DNA from: DATJGR01 sp041739525 | Lineage (GTDB): Bacteria > Pseudomonadota > Gammaproteobacteria > Pseudomonadales > Azotimanducaceae | Reading direction: 5' to 3' | DNA: 64,000 bases | Assembly (NCBI GenBank): GCA_041739525.1 | Contig: JBGSNQ010000146.1 | Span: forward strand, 9,459-73,458 | In this document: positions 7,984-17,562 of the stretch, piece by piece | Layout of the letters: each line of letters opens with the position of its first letter | Numbering within the stretch: the stretch's first letter is position 1 | Program-made: the position numbers and the translations under genes | The notes under the pieces: model-generated | The model's database searches: none | What the model was told of the DNA's origin: nothing | What the model saw: only the letters and a program-made list of their open reading frames with translations

Positions 7984-10284
7984 ATGCTCGTTACCTTGCA
8001 ACGCATAGTGCAGCACGCCAATGCTGCCACCGATCTGGATGAGGCACTCGCGATCATCGTGCGCGAAGTCAAGGTTGCGATGACCGTCGATGTTTGTTCG
8101 GTCTACGTGAAAGACCCGACAACGGGCGACCATGTCCTCATGGCAACCGACGGATTGAATCCCGATTCGGTTGGCATGGTCAGAATGAAGGCCAACGAGG
8201 GCATCATCGGCCTGGTGTCGGCGCGCGAAGAAACGGTCAACCTCGAGAACGCCGCCGATCACCCCAACTACCGCTACTTTCCCGAGACGGGAGAAGACCG
8301 ATATCAAGGGTTTCTAGGCGTGCCGCTCGTGCATTTCCGTCAGTTGCTGGGCGTGCTTGTCGTCCGGCAACGCGAGCGGCGTTCGTTCGATAAGAAAGAA
8401 GAAGCCTTCCTCTTCACGGTCGGCGCGCAACTCGCAGGTGCTTTGGACCACGCCGCCGACGGTGCCCGCCTGTTGGACACTCGGCGTCGCCGGGCACAAC
8501 GCGGCAAGGCAATACGCGGATCGCCCGCAGCGCCCGGGATCACGATAGGCACCATCGTTCTGCCGTCCGCATTCTCAGATCTCGAAGCGGTCGCCGATCA
8601 CAAACCGCACGACCTCGAATTGGAGGAAGCTGCATTCAGAACCGCCGTGAGCGCGGTGCAGGAGGAATTGCACCAGACGGTCGAGAACACAGCCGGTCAC
8701 CTGCCGGCCGAAGGGCGAGAGCTACTTGATGTCTACGCATTGATGCTGGAGGACGACACTCTTATCAACGGCACCGTCTCGCGAATTCATGCCGGCAACT
8801 GGGCGCCTGCCGCATTGCGGGACACGATCGCGGACGTGACGAGGTCGCTCGAACAAGCGGACTCCCCCTACCTGCGTGCGCGCGCGGAAGATATCCGCGC
8901 TCTCGGCCGTCGGATTCTCCTGAGACTCAGCGGAGAGGCGCCCGAGATTCGGGAGTACCCCGAGCGCACCGTCTTGCTCGGCGAAGAGGTCAGCCTCATG
9001 CGCATCACCCAGGTGCCCGCCGGCCGACTCGCAGGCGTCGTCTGCTTTCGAAGCTCGGGTCTGTCGCACACGGCGGTTGTCGCGAAAGGGTTAGGGATCC
9101 CCGCTGTCGTGGCGCTTGGCCATCATGCGTTTGAACACCTCGACGGCCACAAAATTGTGGTCGACGGCCACCAAGGACGCGTTTTCATCGATCCACCACA
9201 ATCGATCATTCGCGAGTACGAACGGATTATCGAAGAAGAAGTATCAATCTCAGCCAAGCTTGGGGAGTTCCGGCACCTGCGCGCGGAAACGCCGGACGGG
9301 ATCGAGGTCAAAGTCCAGGTGAATCTCGGTCTGCGCTCCGAAGTCCCCGTCGCTACGGTCAGCGGCGCCGACGGCGTGGGTCTCTACCGTACCGAGTTTT
9401 CGTTCATGATTCGCGACACCTTCCCAGTCGAGGAGGACCAGTTCGCTATCTATCGCGAGATCCTCGAATCGTTTGCGCCACAGCCTGTCGTCATGCGTAC
9501 CTTGGATGTGGGAGGTGATAAGCCGCTGCCGTACTTTCCGATGGAGGAAACGAATCCCTATCTGGGGTTGCGCGGAATTCGTTTTACGCTTAGCCATCCG
9601 GAGATATTCGTGACGCAACTCAGAGCGATGCTGCGGGCGAATGCTGGGTTGAACAACCTGAAAATCCTCCTGCCGATGGTGAGTCAAGCCGCTGAAGTCA
9701 AAGATACGCGCGACTTGATTGCTCGCGTCCAGCATGAACTCGAAGAGGAGGGACAACCGTTTGCAGTTCCATCGCTTGGCGCGATGATCGAAATACCCTC
9801 TGCCGTGTACAACATTCGCGCGCTCGCGCGGTACGTCGACTTCTTCTCGGTTGGCACCAACGACCTCACGCAATACCTGCTCGCGGTCGACAGGAATGAT
9901 CCGCATGTCGCGAGCCTCTACGACGATCTCGACCCATCCGTCATTCGAGCGTTGCGGTCCGTCGTAAGTGCCGCTCGGGCGCTGAACCGGCCGGTCAGTG
10001 TCTGCGGGGAAATGGCCGGTGATCCGGCGGGTGTGGTGCTATTGCTGGGCATGGGCGTCGACACGTTCAGCGTGACCACCGCCAGTGTGCCGCGCATCAA
10101 GTGGGTAATCCGGACTGTCGCTCAAAGGCGCGCGAGATCAATTCTGAGAAGAGCGTTGGCTCTGGACAACGCCAAAGCGATCCATCAGTTGCTGCATACT
10201 GAGCTTGAACGGGCTGGCCTCGGTGAGTTGCTTCGTTCCACCGCCGCACGAAACACAACCGACCCCAACGATTGGCCGGTCTAG
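7984..10284 (+). CDS. ptsP: PtsP: GAF domain fused to PTS Enzyme I
   Basis: This is the first component of the nitrogen-related phosphotransferase chain (PTS-Ntr). It takes phosphate from PEP and passes it to NPr. An N-terminal GAF sensor domain (residues 1-150) is followed by the Enzyme I body. The phospho-acceptor is His362 in SGLSHTAVVAKGLGIPAVV, and the PEP-site Cys674 lies in SVCGEMAGDP. GADGVGLYRTEF, LDVGGDKPLPY, GAMIEIPSA and SVGTNDLTQY are all present. The 766-residue length is normal. No NPr or IIA-Ntr gene is in the window, so this copy must use partners elsewhere or serve only as a PEP sensor. It directly follows the PEP-producing and TCA enzymes, which fits monitoring of the PEP pool. 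Confidence 0.95.
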   Translation: MLVTLQRIVQHANAATDLDEALAIIVREVKVAMTVDVCSVYVKDPTTGDHVLMATDGLNPDSVGMVRMKANEGIIGLVSAREETVNLENAADHPNYRYFPETGEDRYQGFLGVPLVHFRQLLGVLVVRQRERRSFDKKEEAFLFTVGAQLAGALDHAADGARLLDTRRRRAQRGKAIRGSPAAPGITIGTIVLPSAFSDLEAVADHKPHDLELEEAAFRTAVSAVQEELHQTVENTAGHLPAEGRELLDVYALMLEDDTLINGTVSRIHAGNWAPAALRDTIADVTRSLEQADSPYLRARAEDIRALGRRILLRLSGEAPEIREYPERTVLLGEEVSLMRITQVPAGRLAGVVCFRSSGLSHTAVVAKGLGIPAVVALGHHAFEHLDGHKIVVDGHQGRVFIDPPQSIIREYERIIEEEVSISAKLGEFRHLRAETPDGIEVKVQVNLGLRSEVPVATVSGADGVGLYRTEFSFMIRDTFPVEEDQFAIYREILESFAPQPVVMRTLDVGGDKPLPYFPMEETNPYLGLRGIRFTLSHPEIFVTQLRAMLRANAGLNNLKILLPMVSQAAEVKDTRDLIARVQHELEEEGQPFAVPSLGAMIEIPSAVYNIRALARYVDFFSVGTNDLTQYLLAVDRNDPHVASLYDDLDPSVIRALRSVVSAARALNRPVSVCGEMAGDPAGVVLLLGMGVDTFSVTTASVPRIKWVIRTVAQRRARSILRRALALDNAKAIHQLLHTELERAGLGELLRSTAARNTTDPNDWPV

Positions 10285-10395
10285 TCTCGCTGACACCTGC
10301 TTGGCCCTTGGGAATGTTCCGCGCAGGCAGGTTGGTTCGTACTGTTCCGAATCAATCGCAGAACGATGGATCGTTGCGAGGTTGATGGCCTTACC

Positions 10396-10917
10396 CTACC
10401 CGCGCGACGACGACTCGAGCAGCGTCAATAATCCGAGCAACAATTGCTGCGGGTCCGGTGGACAACCTGCAATCGCCAGATCGACCGGTACCGTGTCCGC
10501 AATACCGTTGCCCACCGCATAGCTTCCGGCGAAAACTCCGCCATTGATGGCGCAGTCGCCGACGGCGACGACCCACTTCGGTCCCGGCGTCGCGGTATAG
10601 GTGCGCTGCAGCGCTTCTCGCATGTTCAGCGTCAGCGGTCCGGTCACCAGCAGCACGTCCGCGTGTCGCGGTGACGCAACGAAGCGGAAGCCGAATCGCT
10701 CCAGATCGTAGATCGCGTTGTTCAGAGCGTGAATCTCGAGTTCGCATCCGTTGCACGATCCGGCATCGACTTCGCGAATCGACAAGCTGCGTCCGAGTCG
10801 GCGTCGTGCCGCAACGTCGACGCGGGCAGCAAGTTCGGCGATCTCCCCTTCGTTGAGTGTTGGCGCCGCCTCCGTGACCGGGCGACCAATCAGGCTTTGA
10901 AAGAGAAGTGTGCGCAT
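10396..10917 (-). CDS. Ehr complex small subunit (HyfI/NuoB-like)
   Basis: The 173-residue protein resembles NuoB and the hydrogenase-4 small subunit and should carry the terminal [4Fe-4S] (N2-like) cluster. All four cysteines are in place: Cys55 and Cys58 in SCNGCELEI, Cys122 in VGDCAINGG and Cys152 in AGCPPDP. I start at ATG 10917, where AGGTGGGG precedes and the gene follows the large subunit by 8 bp. An upstream ATG at 10953 would overlap that gene by 28 bp. It is the last gene of the operon and converges on ptsP with 111 bp between. Its cluster appears competent even though the large subunit has lost the NiFe site. Confidence 0.9.
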   Translation of the reverse strand: MRTLLFQSLIGRPVTEAAPTLNEGEIAELAARVDVAARRRLGRSLSIREVDAGSCNGCELEIHALNNAIYDLERFGFRFVASPRHADVLLVTGPLTLNMREALQRTYTATPGPKWVVAVGDCAINGGVFAGSYAVGNGIADTVPVDLAIAGCPPDPQQLLLGLLTLLESSSRG

Positions 10918-10925
10918 TTCCCCAC

Positions 10926-12467
10926 CTAGAGGTCGTGTCCCGAATACGAGCAATTGAACGATTTATTGCACAGCGGAAAGTCGGCAACGATGTTGCCTTC
11001 CACGATGGCTTCGAGCAGCGGCCATTGAAACCACGAGGGATCACGCAGGTGACATCGCGCAATACGTCCGTTCTCATCGACTCGGACCCACGCGAAGATG
11101 TCGCCGCGAAAACCTTCTACACAGGCGACGCCTTCGCTGACGACACCACTGCGTCGCGCGCCGACATCCACAGTCAAGGGACCACTCGCCAGGCGCGGTA
11201 ATCGATCGAGAATCTGGTCGATCATCTTCACACTCTCCTCGATCTCCAGAATTCGGATCCAGACGCGATCGTTGACATCGCCTCCGTTGCGTCCCGGAAC
11301 GTCGAAGTTCAGAGAATCGTAAGGCGCGTAGGGTATCGCGCGGCGCACATCGAAGGTCCGTCCTGACGCACGCCCGACGTAGCCGCCCACGCCATACTGG
11401 GCCGCGAGTGCTGCGCTCAGAATTCCGGTGCCGACGGTTCGATCCTGGAGCGATGGTGTGTCGTCGTAGAGTTCGATGAGCTGGGGAAAGCGATGTTTGA
11501 TCTCTTCGATGACGTGCACGATCGCTGCGACACCATCGGCGGCGAGCTCAGTCGCAACACCGCCGGGAACCACCCGATCCATCATCAGGCGATGTCCGAA
11601 CGCGACTCGGCACGCGCGCAGCACCCGTTCGCGCAACACACCGCAATGGGCATGCATCAAGCCGAAGGAAGCGTCGTTGCACACCGCGCCGATGTCGCCG
11701 AGATGATTGGCGATGCGCTCGAGTTCGGCCATCAGCGCTCGCTGCCACTGTGCGCCCGCCGGCGCCACCACATCGACCGCGGCTTCGACTGCCCGCGCAA
11801 ACGCAATCGACATTGCGACCGTGCTATCGCCGGATACGCGCGCCGCGAGCCGCGCAGCAGCGCCGACATCGGCGTCGACCCACAATGACTCGATGCCCTT
11901 GTGCACGTAGCCGAGGCGCTCCTCCAAGCGCACGACCGTCTCTCCATTCACTGAGAATCGGAAGTGACCAGGTTCGATGATCCCGGCGTGAACCGGGCCG
12001 ACTGAGATCTTGTGAAGGCCCTCGCCTTCGGCCGTCAGAAATGGATACGGCGGCAGGGCCATGGGCACGGTCGCGTTGCCGGCCAGCGGGTGCCTGAGTT
12101 TCCACCGGCCGTGGTCGAGCCACGGGCGCGGGTCGGGTGCGTACTCGGGCTCGATCCCATACAGATCGCGAATGCTCCGCTCCAGTCGAATCGCGGGCGG
12201 ATGGTGTCGACCGATCGATGGGAACCGCTCCGTCGGACACGGCAGCGTGACTACCGCGATCGAGTTGTCAATGGAGTCGAGCAGGCCGAGGTGCACTGCG
12301 TGCGGCTCCGCCCAATGTGCCAACAGGGACCAGCTTTCGTTCTGGGCAAGCTCGATGGCGAGCATCTCCCAATTTGCCGCATCGACGATTGCGCGCCGCA
12401 ACGGCGCACCCCCCAACCGATGGCTGGCGTGTTCCACGGTGTTGATCAAACGTCGCGGATCAGGCAT
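10926..12467 (-). CDS. Ehr complex large subunit (HyfG/NuoCD-like) lacking the NiFe site
   Basis: The 513-residue fusion has a NuoC-like N-terminal part (RDLYGIEP near residue 100) and a NuoD/hydrogenase-large-like body (GPVHAGIIEPGHFRF near 157, RLGYVHKGIE near 185). In hydrogenases the first metal motif is RxCGxC; here it is RVSGDS at 210-215, so both cysteines are serines. The C-terminal DPCxxC becomes FNCSYS at 504-509, keeping at most one cysteine. A Ni-Fe centre is therefore not expected. This matches the Ehr (energy-converting hydrogenase-related) proteins described as lying between complex I and group 4 hydrogenases. The substrate is unknown; quinone or another redox partner is possible. 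It starts 6 bp after the preceding subunit gene. Confidence 0.9.
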   Translation of the reverse strand: MPDPRRLINTVEHASHRLGGAPLRRAIVDAANWEMLAIELAQNESWSLLAHWAEPHAVHLGLLDSIDNSIAVVTLPCPTERFPSIGRHHPPAIRLERSIRDLYGIEPEYAPDPRPWLDHGRWKLRHPLAGNATVPMALPPYPFLTAEGEGLHKISVGPVHAGIIEPGHFRFSVNGETVVRLEERLGYVHKGIESLWVDADVGAAARLAARVSGDSTVAMSIAFARAVEAAVDVVAPAGAQWQRALMAELERIANHLGDIGAVCNDASFGLMHAHCGVLRERVLRACRVAFGHRLMMDRVVPGGVATELAADGVAAIVHVIEEIKHRFPQLIELYDDTPSLQDRTVGTGILSAALAAQYGVGGYVGRASGRTFDVRRAIPYAPYDSLNFDVPGRNGGDVNDRVWIRILEIEESVKMIDQILDRLPRLASGPLTVDVGARRSGVVSEGVACVEGFRGDIFAWVRVDENGRIARCHLRDPSWFQWPLLEAIVEGNIVADFPLCNKSFNCSYSGHDL

Positions 12468-12473
12468 TCGCGG

Positions 12474-13919
12474 TCACCCCAGCAACACCGCTATGGTCTG
12501 AAACCAGTGCACGAGTGCGGCCGGTAGAAATATCCCTGCCGCCAGCACGAGTGCCAGGTGACCATACATCGGCAGGTAGGATGCGTCCCCCGCTGCATCG
12601 CTTCCCAACGGTTCGCCGAAGGCGATCGCATTGATGTGCCGCAGCAGTGCGCCGAAGCCGACCAGCAGGCCGCTGACCAGCGGGATTGCAAGCCACGGGT
12701 TATGCTCCATCGTCGATGTGACGATGAGAAACTCGCTCATGAAGATACCCATCGGCGGCAATCCGGCAATGGCGAGCACGCCGAGCACGAGCCCCCAACC
12801 AAGCAACGGGTGCGAGTGGGTCAGTCCGCGGATCTCGGCGAGCTTCTGACTGCCTTTGATCTGCGCGACGTGGCCGACACCGTAGAAAATGGCGGACTTC
12901 GTCAGGCTGTGCATCGTCATGTGCAGCAGTCCCGCGAAATTCGCCAACGGCCCGCCGATGCCGAATGCGAAGGTGATGATGCCCATGTGCTCGATCGACG
13001 AGTACGCAAACAGTCGCTTGATGTCACTGCGCCGATACAACATGAACGCACCAAACGTCAGCGACGCAAGTCCCATGCCGATCATCAACGGACCCGGTGC
13101 CACCGCGCCGATGTTGCCTGCCATCAGCATCTTGAAACGCAACACCGCGTACAGCGCGACATTAAGCAGCAGCCCGGACAACACGGCCGAGATCGGCGTT
13201 GGACCTTCGGCATGTGCATCGGGCAACCACCCATGCACCGGCACGAGGCCAACCTTCGTGCCGTAGCCGAGTAACAGGAATACGAAGGCCAGATTCAAGA
13301 TCGCCGGCTCGAAGCTGGCAACGTTCACGATCAAGTTGGTCCACGCCATCGTCGGCAAGCCTTCACCGAGTACCGGGAGCGCCGCAACGTAGACGAGCGT
13401 CGTGCCGAACAGCGCGAGCGCAATACCGAGGCTGCCAAGAATGAAGTACTTCCACGCGGCCTCGAGCGCTTCATGGGTGCGGTACAGACCGACCATCACT
13501 ACCGTGGTCAGAGTCGCGAGTTCCACCGCCACCCACATCAGTCCGATGTTGTTGGCGACGAGCGCGAGGTTCATTCCAAACATCATTGCCTGGAACATCG
13601 CGTGGTAAAAGCGAATGTGCGTCTGCGTGAGCCGGCCGGTTTCGATTTCATGACCAATGTAGGTCGCGCTGAATATGCTCGTGGTGAATCCGACAAACGC
13701 GTTGACGACAATGAACACGATGTTCAAATCGTCGATGAACAGCAGCGTGCCGGGAACCGGTTTGACCATGAGGAACGACACCGCACCGAACAGCGTGATC
13801 AGCGAGGCGATCGCGTTGATTCGCGCGGAGATCCGGTAGCTCGGGACGCATGCGAGAAGCGCGGCAGCGACGATGGGTACGCCCAGCACACCAAAGTAGG
13901 GCATGAGCGCGTCGAACAT
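12474..13919 (-). CDS. Ehr membrane subunit, NuoM/N-like antiporter type (HyfF-like)
   Basis: This 481-residue polytopic protein belongs to the proton-pumping antiporter-like family. The core VPVHGWLPDAHAEGPTPISAVLSGLL, about two-fifths in, carries the conserved His/Asp/Glu pattern. The glutamate in LMWVAVELATLTT and the charged stretch YRRSDIKRLFAYSSIEHMG are also present. A second histidine-containing helix, LLHMTMHSLTKSAIFYGVGH, follows. It should form one ion channel of the membrane arm. Its ATG overlaps the TGA of the upstream hyfE-like gene by 4 bp (ATGA), indicating translational coupling. Confidence 0.92.
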   Translation of the reverse strand: MFDALMPYFGVLGVPIVAAALLACVPSYRISARINAIASLITLFGAVSFLMVKPVPGTLLFIDDLNIVFIVVNAFVGFTTSIFSATYIGHEIETGRLTQTHIRFYHAMFQAMMFGMNLALVANNIGLMWVAVELATLTTVVMVGLYRTHEALEAAWKYFILGSLGIALALFGTTLVYVAALPVLGEGLPTMAWTNLIVNVASFEPAILNLAFVFLLLGYGTKVGLVPVHGWLPDAHAEGPTPISAVLSGLLLNVALYAVLRFKMLMAGNIGAVAPGPLMIGMGLASLTFGAFMLYRRSDIKRLFAYSSIEHMGIITFAFGIGGPLANFAGLLHMTMHSLTKSAIFYGVGHVAQIKGSQKLAEIRGLTHSHPLLGWGLVLGVLAIAGLPPMGIFMSEFLIVTSTMEHNPWLAIPLVSGLLVGFGALLRHINAIAFGEPLGSDAAGDASYLPMYGHLALVLAAGIFLPAALVHWFQTIAVLLG

Positions 13920-14584
13920 CAGTGGCGATCTCCCCGGAACGAGTGAATCGCGGTCAGATCGACGCTATCGAAGCGTTCACGTATCCGGAACAGGAAAAGA
14001 CCAATGACGAAGAATGCGATCAGTACGGAGAATGCGATGCTGATCTCGACGACCAGCGGCATTCCGCGCGCGCCCGACGCCGCGATGATGAGTCCATTCT
14101 CGAGCGACATGAAGCCGATGACCTGACTGACAGCGTTGCGGCGCGTGACCATCATCAACAATCCCAGCAGGATCACCGCCAACGCGAACGCGAGGTCCTG
14201 ACGGCCGAGCGGATCGACGCCGGCGGTCACTTTCAGCATCAGCACGATCGACAGTGCGACCACCCCGACGCCTGCGAGCATCGTCATGCCGATGCCGACC
14301 GCCGTTTCGACTTCGCGATGGATGTCGAGGCGCCGGACGATGCGGCGTAGCGCGGACGGAATCAGGATTGCCTTGAGGCCCAGTGCGATGAACGCGGTTA
14401 CGTACAGGTGTGGCGCGTTCTGCACATACGCCTGCCACGCCACAGACATGGATAACACCGCCGCGTGCAGGGCGAATACGTTCAGTAGCGCAGACATTCG
14501 GTCCTGGTAGAGCAACATGAAGCTGACCAGCACCATACCGCCTGCAAGCAGGTGGGCGATGTCGTAGGAGAGCGTGTCTGTCAC
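13919..14584 (-). CDS. Ehr membrane subunit, NuoK-like (HyfE-like)
   Basis: This hydrophobic protein of 221 residues resembles HyfE, the NuoK-related subunit of hydrogenase-4 complexes. Its second half holds the conserved ISQVIGF-like stretch (VSQVIGFMSLENGLIIAA), whose glutamate corresponds to the buried carboxylate of NuoK-type subunits. The longer open frame upstream of 14584 is out-of-family sequence overlapping the previous gene. GTG at 14584 forms a GTGA overlap with the stop of the hyfC-like gene and gives a protein starting VTDTLSYDIAHLLAGG, so I take that as the start. The stop overlaps the next ATG (ATGA). Confidence 0.88.
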   Translation of the reverse strand: MTDTLSYDIAHLLAGGMVLVSFMLLYQDRMSALLNVFALHAAVLSMSVAWQAYVQNAPHLYVTAFIALGLKAILIPSALRRIVRRLDIHREVETAVGIGMTMLAGVGVVALSIVLMLKVTAGVDPLGRQDLAFALAVILLGLLMMVTRRNAVSQVIGFMSLENGLIIAASGARGMPLVVEISIAFSVLIAFFVIGLFLFRIRERFDSVDLTAIHSFRGDRH

Positions 14585-15531
14585 AGGCTGCGCGTCACAA
14601 ACATCAGTAGTGCACCGAGCAGCGCGAGCATCAGCGATATGCCCAGAAACTCCGGTACACGGAACACCCGCATCTTGGCAATCGTTGTTTCGAAAACGCC
14701 GAGCAGCACACCCGCTAGCGCGAGCTTGGCAATGTAGGTCGCGACTCCGATGCCATACTGAGCGGGCGCCGAATCCGGCGTGGCCAACCCCCACGGAATG
14801 AATACCGCTGCGATCAGCGAAACGTACAAGAGCAGCTTCAGCGAACCCGCGAATTCGATGACCGCAAGGTGTCGGGCGGAGTACTCGAGCACCATCGCTT
14901 CGTGAACCATCGTCAACTCGAGGTGCGTTGCGGGATTGTCGACCGGAACCCGCGCATTCTCGGCGATTGCCACGATGATCAGCGCAACGAGGGCCAGCCC
15001 GAGAGAGACGCGAAGTCCCGCGTCACCGGATGTCATGAACGCTGCAATGACCGACAGCTGTGTCGAGCCCGCGATCAGCGCGAGGGTGAACGTAACGATG
15101 ATCAGCGCGGGCTCCGCAAGCGACGCAATCATGACTTCGCGGCTCGAACCGATACCCCCGAAGCTGGTACCGATGTCGAGTCCGGCAAGCGCCAGAAAGA
15201 ACCGCGCGCTTCCGAGCAGCGCGATGATCGCGATCAGATCGGCTGATACGCTCAACGGCAGCCCCGTTGCAAAGGTCGGTACCAGTGATGCGGCCGTCCA
15301 CGTGGCAGAGAAGATGAGATACGGCGTCACTCGAAACAGCCAGGACGCGTTCTCGGCGAGTACGGCTTCCTTTTTCGACAGTTTCCAGAGGTCACGGTAC
15401 GGCTGGAGTATCGACGGACCCTGTCGCTGCTGCAGCCGGGATTTCACTTTACGGACGAAGCCCATCAGCGCCGGCGCCAGGACCAACACGATGATCATCT
15501 GAGCAAGCTGCAGACTCAGATCGAGGATCAT
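14581..15531 (-). CDS. Ehr membrane subunit, NuoH-like (HyfC-like)
   Basis: The 316-residue membrane protein corresponds to NuoH/HyfC, the subunit linking the peripheral arm to the membrane arm. Family segments include VRKVKSRLQQRQGPSILQPY at residues 27-46 (cytosolic loop after helix 1), GIGSSREVMIASLAEPALI, and ENARVPVDNPATHLELTMVHE, with the conserved acidic residues of the fifth-loop region. The start ATG overlaps the end of the hyfB-like gene by 4 bp. Its ion-path carboxylates appear retained, consistent with a complex that still pumps ions. Confidence 0.92.
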   Translation of the reverse strand: MILDLSLQLAQMIIVLVLAPALMGFVRKVKSRLQQRQGPSILQPYRDLWKLSKKEAVLAENASWLFRVTPYLIFSATWTAASLVPTFATGLPLSVSADLIAIIALLGSARFFLALAGLDIGTSFGGIGSSREVMIASLAEPALIIVTFTLALIAGSTQLSVIAAFMTSGDAGLRVSLGLALVALIIVAIAENARVPVDNPATHLELTMVHEAMVLEYSARHLAVIEFAGSLKLLLYVSLIAAVFIPWGLATPDSAPAQYGIGVATYIAKLALAGVLLGVFETTIAKMRVFRVPEFLGISLMLALLGALLMFVTRSL

Positions 15532-17552
15532 TGCAGCAGCGCCAATAGCGACAACAGGCTGACGAGCGTGATGAACACCAACCCGAGATACTGTCGAATC
15601 GTTAAAGACTGCGCACGATTCGCCCGCTCGGCGACGAGCGTCACGTAACGGGCAATCGGTAGATACAGTGTGTCCCAGATCAGATCGCGAACAACCAGAT
15701 GAAAGCGGGCCGCACCGATGTCTCCGGGCTTTGGCATCGCTACTGTTTCGCGCGCCTGGAACAAGAGCGTACCGAATACACGCCTGATCGGTTGCGCAAA
15801 GCTGCTGGCGGAGTACTGCAGCAGCGGGTTCGCATCGGGATAGCCGCAGTCCCAGGCCGGCGCGCGGCGAACCTCTCGGGACGCGACCCGGTGAATCACG
15901 TATGCGCCGAGCGACGCCGCGAGCGCGGAGAATAGAAACACGAAGAGCCCGTTGTAGGAGCTGCGGGTCTGATCAATCGGTACGATCGTCAACCAGGATT
16001 GAGCGGCCTGCAGAGGCATGTGACCACCGACGAATACGTCGGTGATCGGAGCTATCGTGTCAATCACGTATCCGGGCAGGATGCCCGCGGCGACGCACAG
16101 CGCGACCAGCAGCAGCATGGCGGCACGTGATGCTGGATGTGCTTCATGCGCAATCTCGGTCGCCGACGAGCGAGGCCGGCCGAGAAATGCCAGGCCGAAT
16201 GCCTTGACGAAACACGCGGCCGCAAGTGCGGCCGATAGCGCGAGCATCGCACCGACCGCCGGAATCAGGAACTTCAGACCCCACGCCGACAGCTGCGGGC
16301 TTACGAGGATCGCCTGGAACGTCAGCCATTCGGAGACGAAACCATTGAGGGGCGGAAGCGCTGAGATCGCCATCGATCCAACTAGAAAAGCGAACGCCGT
16401 GACCGGCATCCGGTGGATGAGGCCGCCCAGATGCTCCATGTCGCGTTCGTGTGTTGCAGCGTGCACAGCGCCCGCACCGTAGAACAGCAGACTCTTGAAC
16501 AACGAATGGTTGAAAACATGAAACAGCGCCGCAACGAACGCGAGCGCCGCGGCCCAGTGAATTCCGCCAGATTCGAACGCGAGCGCGAGACCGAGTGCTA
16601 TGAAAACGATGCCGACGTTCTCGACGGTGCTGTACGCGAGCAGAACCTTCAGATCGTTCTGCATCATCGCCTGGAGCACGCCCAGCACAGCGGTCACGCC
16701 GCCAACCGACAGAACGACGACACTCCACCATGTTTGCGGTGGGCCAAGGAGGTCGAAGACGATTCGGATGAAGCCGTAGATCGCGACCTTCGTCATCACA
16801 CCGCTCATAAGGGCCGAGACGTGGCTCGGCGCAGCCGGGTGCGCTAGCGGAAGCCACGCGTGCAGCGGCACCACGCCGGCTTTAGAGCCGCACCCGATCA
16901 ACGCAAGACCGAAAATGATCCCGGTGAGTAGCTTTTCGTGGTCCAGCAGGCGCATGTCGACGAAGACATAGCCTCCCGCTGGGGCGAGGAGCCCGAATGC
17001 AACCAGTAGCGTCAGTGTTCCAAAGCTCGCCATCACGAGATAGACGTACCCGGCTGCTCGATTGCTCGCTTCCTGGTGGTGCGCCATGACGAGTGTCCAC
17101 GACGACAGGGACATGAACTCCCAACTGATCAGATACGTAAACGCATCGCCGGCGATGACTACCAGGTTCATCGCGGCGAGAAATGCCGGAAAGAATGGCA
17201 CCACGCGGCTGGGCTGGCTCTCGTGCCGTCCGTATCCGAGACCGTAGAGGCTGGCCGACGCAGCGCCCAAGTTCACTACAACCAGGAAGAGTGCCGCGAG
17301 CAGATCGAGATCGAAGTGCGCGCCGATCCACGGTAGCCCGATCGGCAGCAGATACGACTCGGGAATCGCTTGAGCGCCGGCGAGAACATAGTGCAGCGCG
17401 ACTACTGTTTGTGTCGCGCAGATGAGCAGGCAAATGCCGTAGACCAACGTGGATCCATTGCGGGTACGTGCCGCGAACGCACCGACGATTCCCATCGCCA
17501 ACAGAACCGCCACGCCGCACAGAAGAATGACGACTGTCGGAAGTCCGCTCAT
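15528..17552 (-). CDS. Ehr membrane subunit, NuoL-like (HyfB-like)
   Basis: The 674-residue antiporter-like subunit has SWEFMSLSSWTLV with the conserved glutamate, KAGVVPLHAWLPLAHPAAPS, LLAYSTVENVGI, and a long C-terminal extension containing APAWDCGYPDANPLLQYSA. That extension marks the HyfB/HycC type and not true NuoL. I place the start at ATG 17552 (MSGLPTVVILL), 10 bp after the stop of the upstream regulator gene. An alternative GTG at 17582 would overlap that gene by 20 bp. It is the first structural gene of the Ehr operon. Confidence 0.92.
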   Translation of the reverse strand: MSGLPTVVILLCGVAVLLAMGIVGAFAARTRNGSTLVYGICLLICATQTVVALHYVLAGAQAIPESYLLPIGLPWIGAHFDLDLLAALFLVVVNLGAASASLYGLGYGRHESQPSRVVPFFPAFLAAMNLVVIAGDAFTYLISWEFMSLSSWTLVMAHHQEASNRAAGYVYLVMASFGTLTLLVAFGLLAPAGGYVFVDMRLLDHEKLLTGIIFGLALIGCGSKAGVVPLHAWLPLAHPAAPSHVSALMSGVMTKVAIYGFIRIVFDLLGPPQTWWSVVVLSVGGVTAVLGVLQAMMQNDLKVLLAYSTVENVGIVFIALGLALAFESGGIHWAAALAFVAALFHVFNHSLFKSLLFYGAGAVHAATHERDMEHLGGLIHRMPVTAFAFLVGSMAISALPPLNGFVSEWLTFQAILVSPQLSAWGLKFLIPAVGAMLALSAALAAACFVKAFGLAFLGRPRSSATEIAHEAHPASRAAMLLLVALCVAAGILPGYVIDTIAPITDVFVGGHMPLQAAQSWLTIVPIDQTRSSYNGLFVFLFSALAASLGAYVIHRVASREVRRAPAWDCGYPDANPLLQYSASSFAQPIRRVFGTLLFQARETVAMPKPGDIGAARFHLVVRDLIWDTLYLPIARYVTLVAERANRAQSLTIRQYLGLVFITLVSLLSLLALLQ

Positions 17553-17562
17553 CAGTGCGGGT

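Noticed and set aside
10396..17552. Annotation as a functional [NiFe] hydrogenase-4 or formate hydrogenlyase
   Set aside because: Three of the four NiFe-binding cysteine positions of the large subunit are not cysteine, and no maturation, ferredoxin-subunit or formate dehydrogenase genes are in the window.
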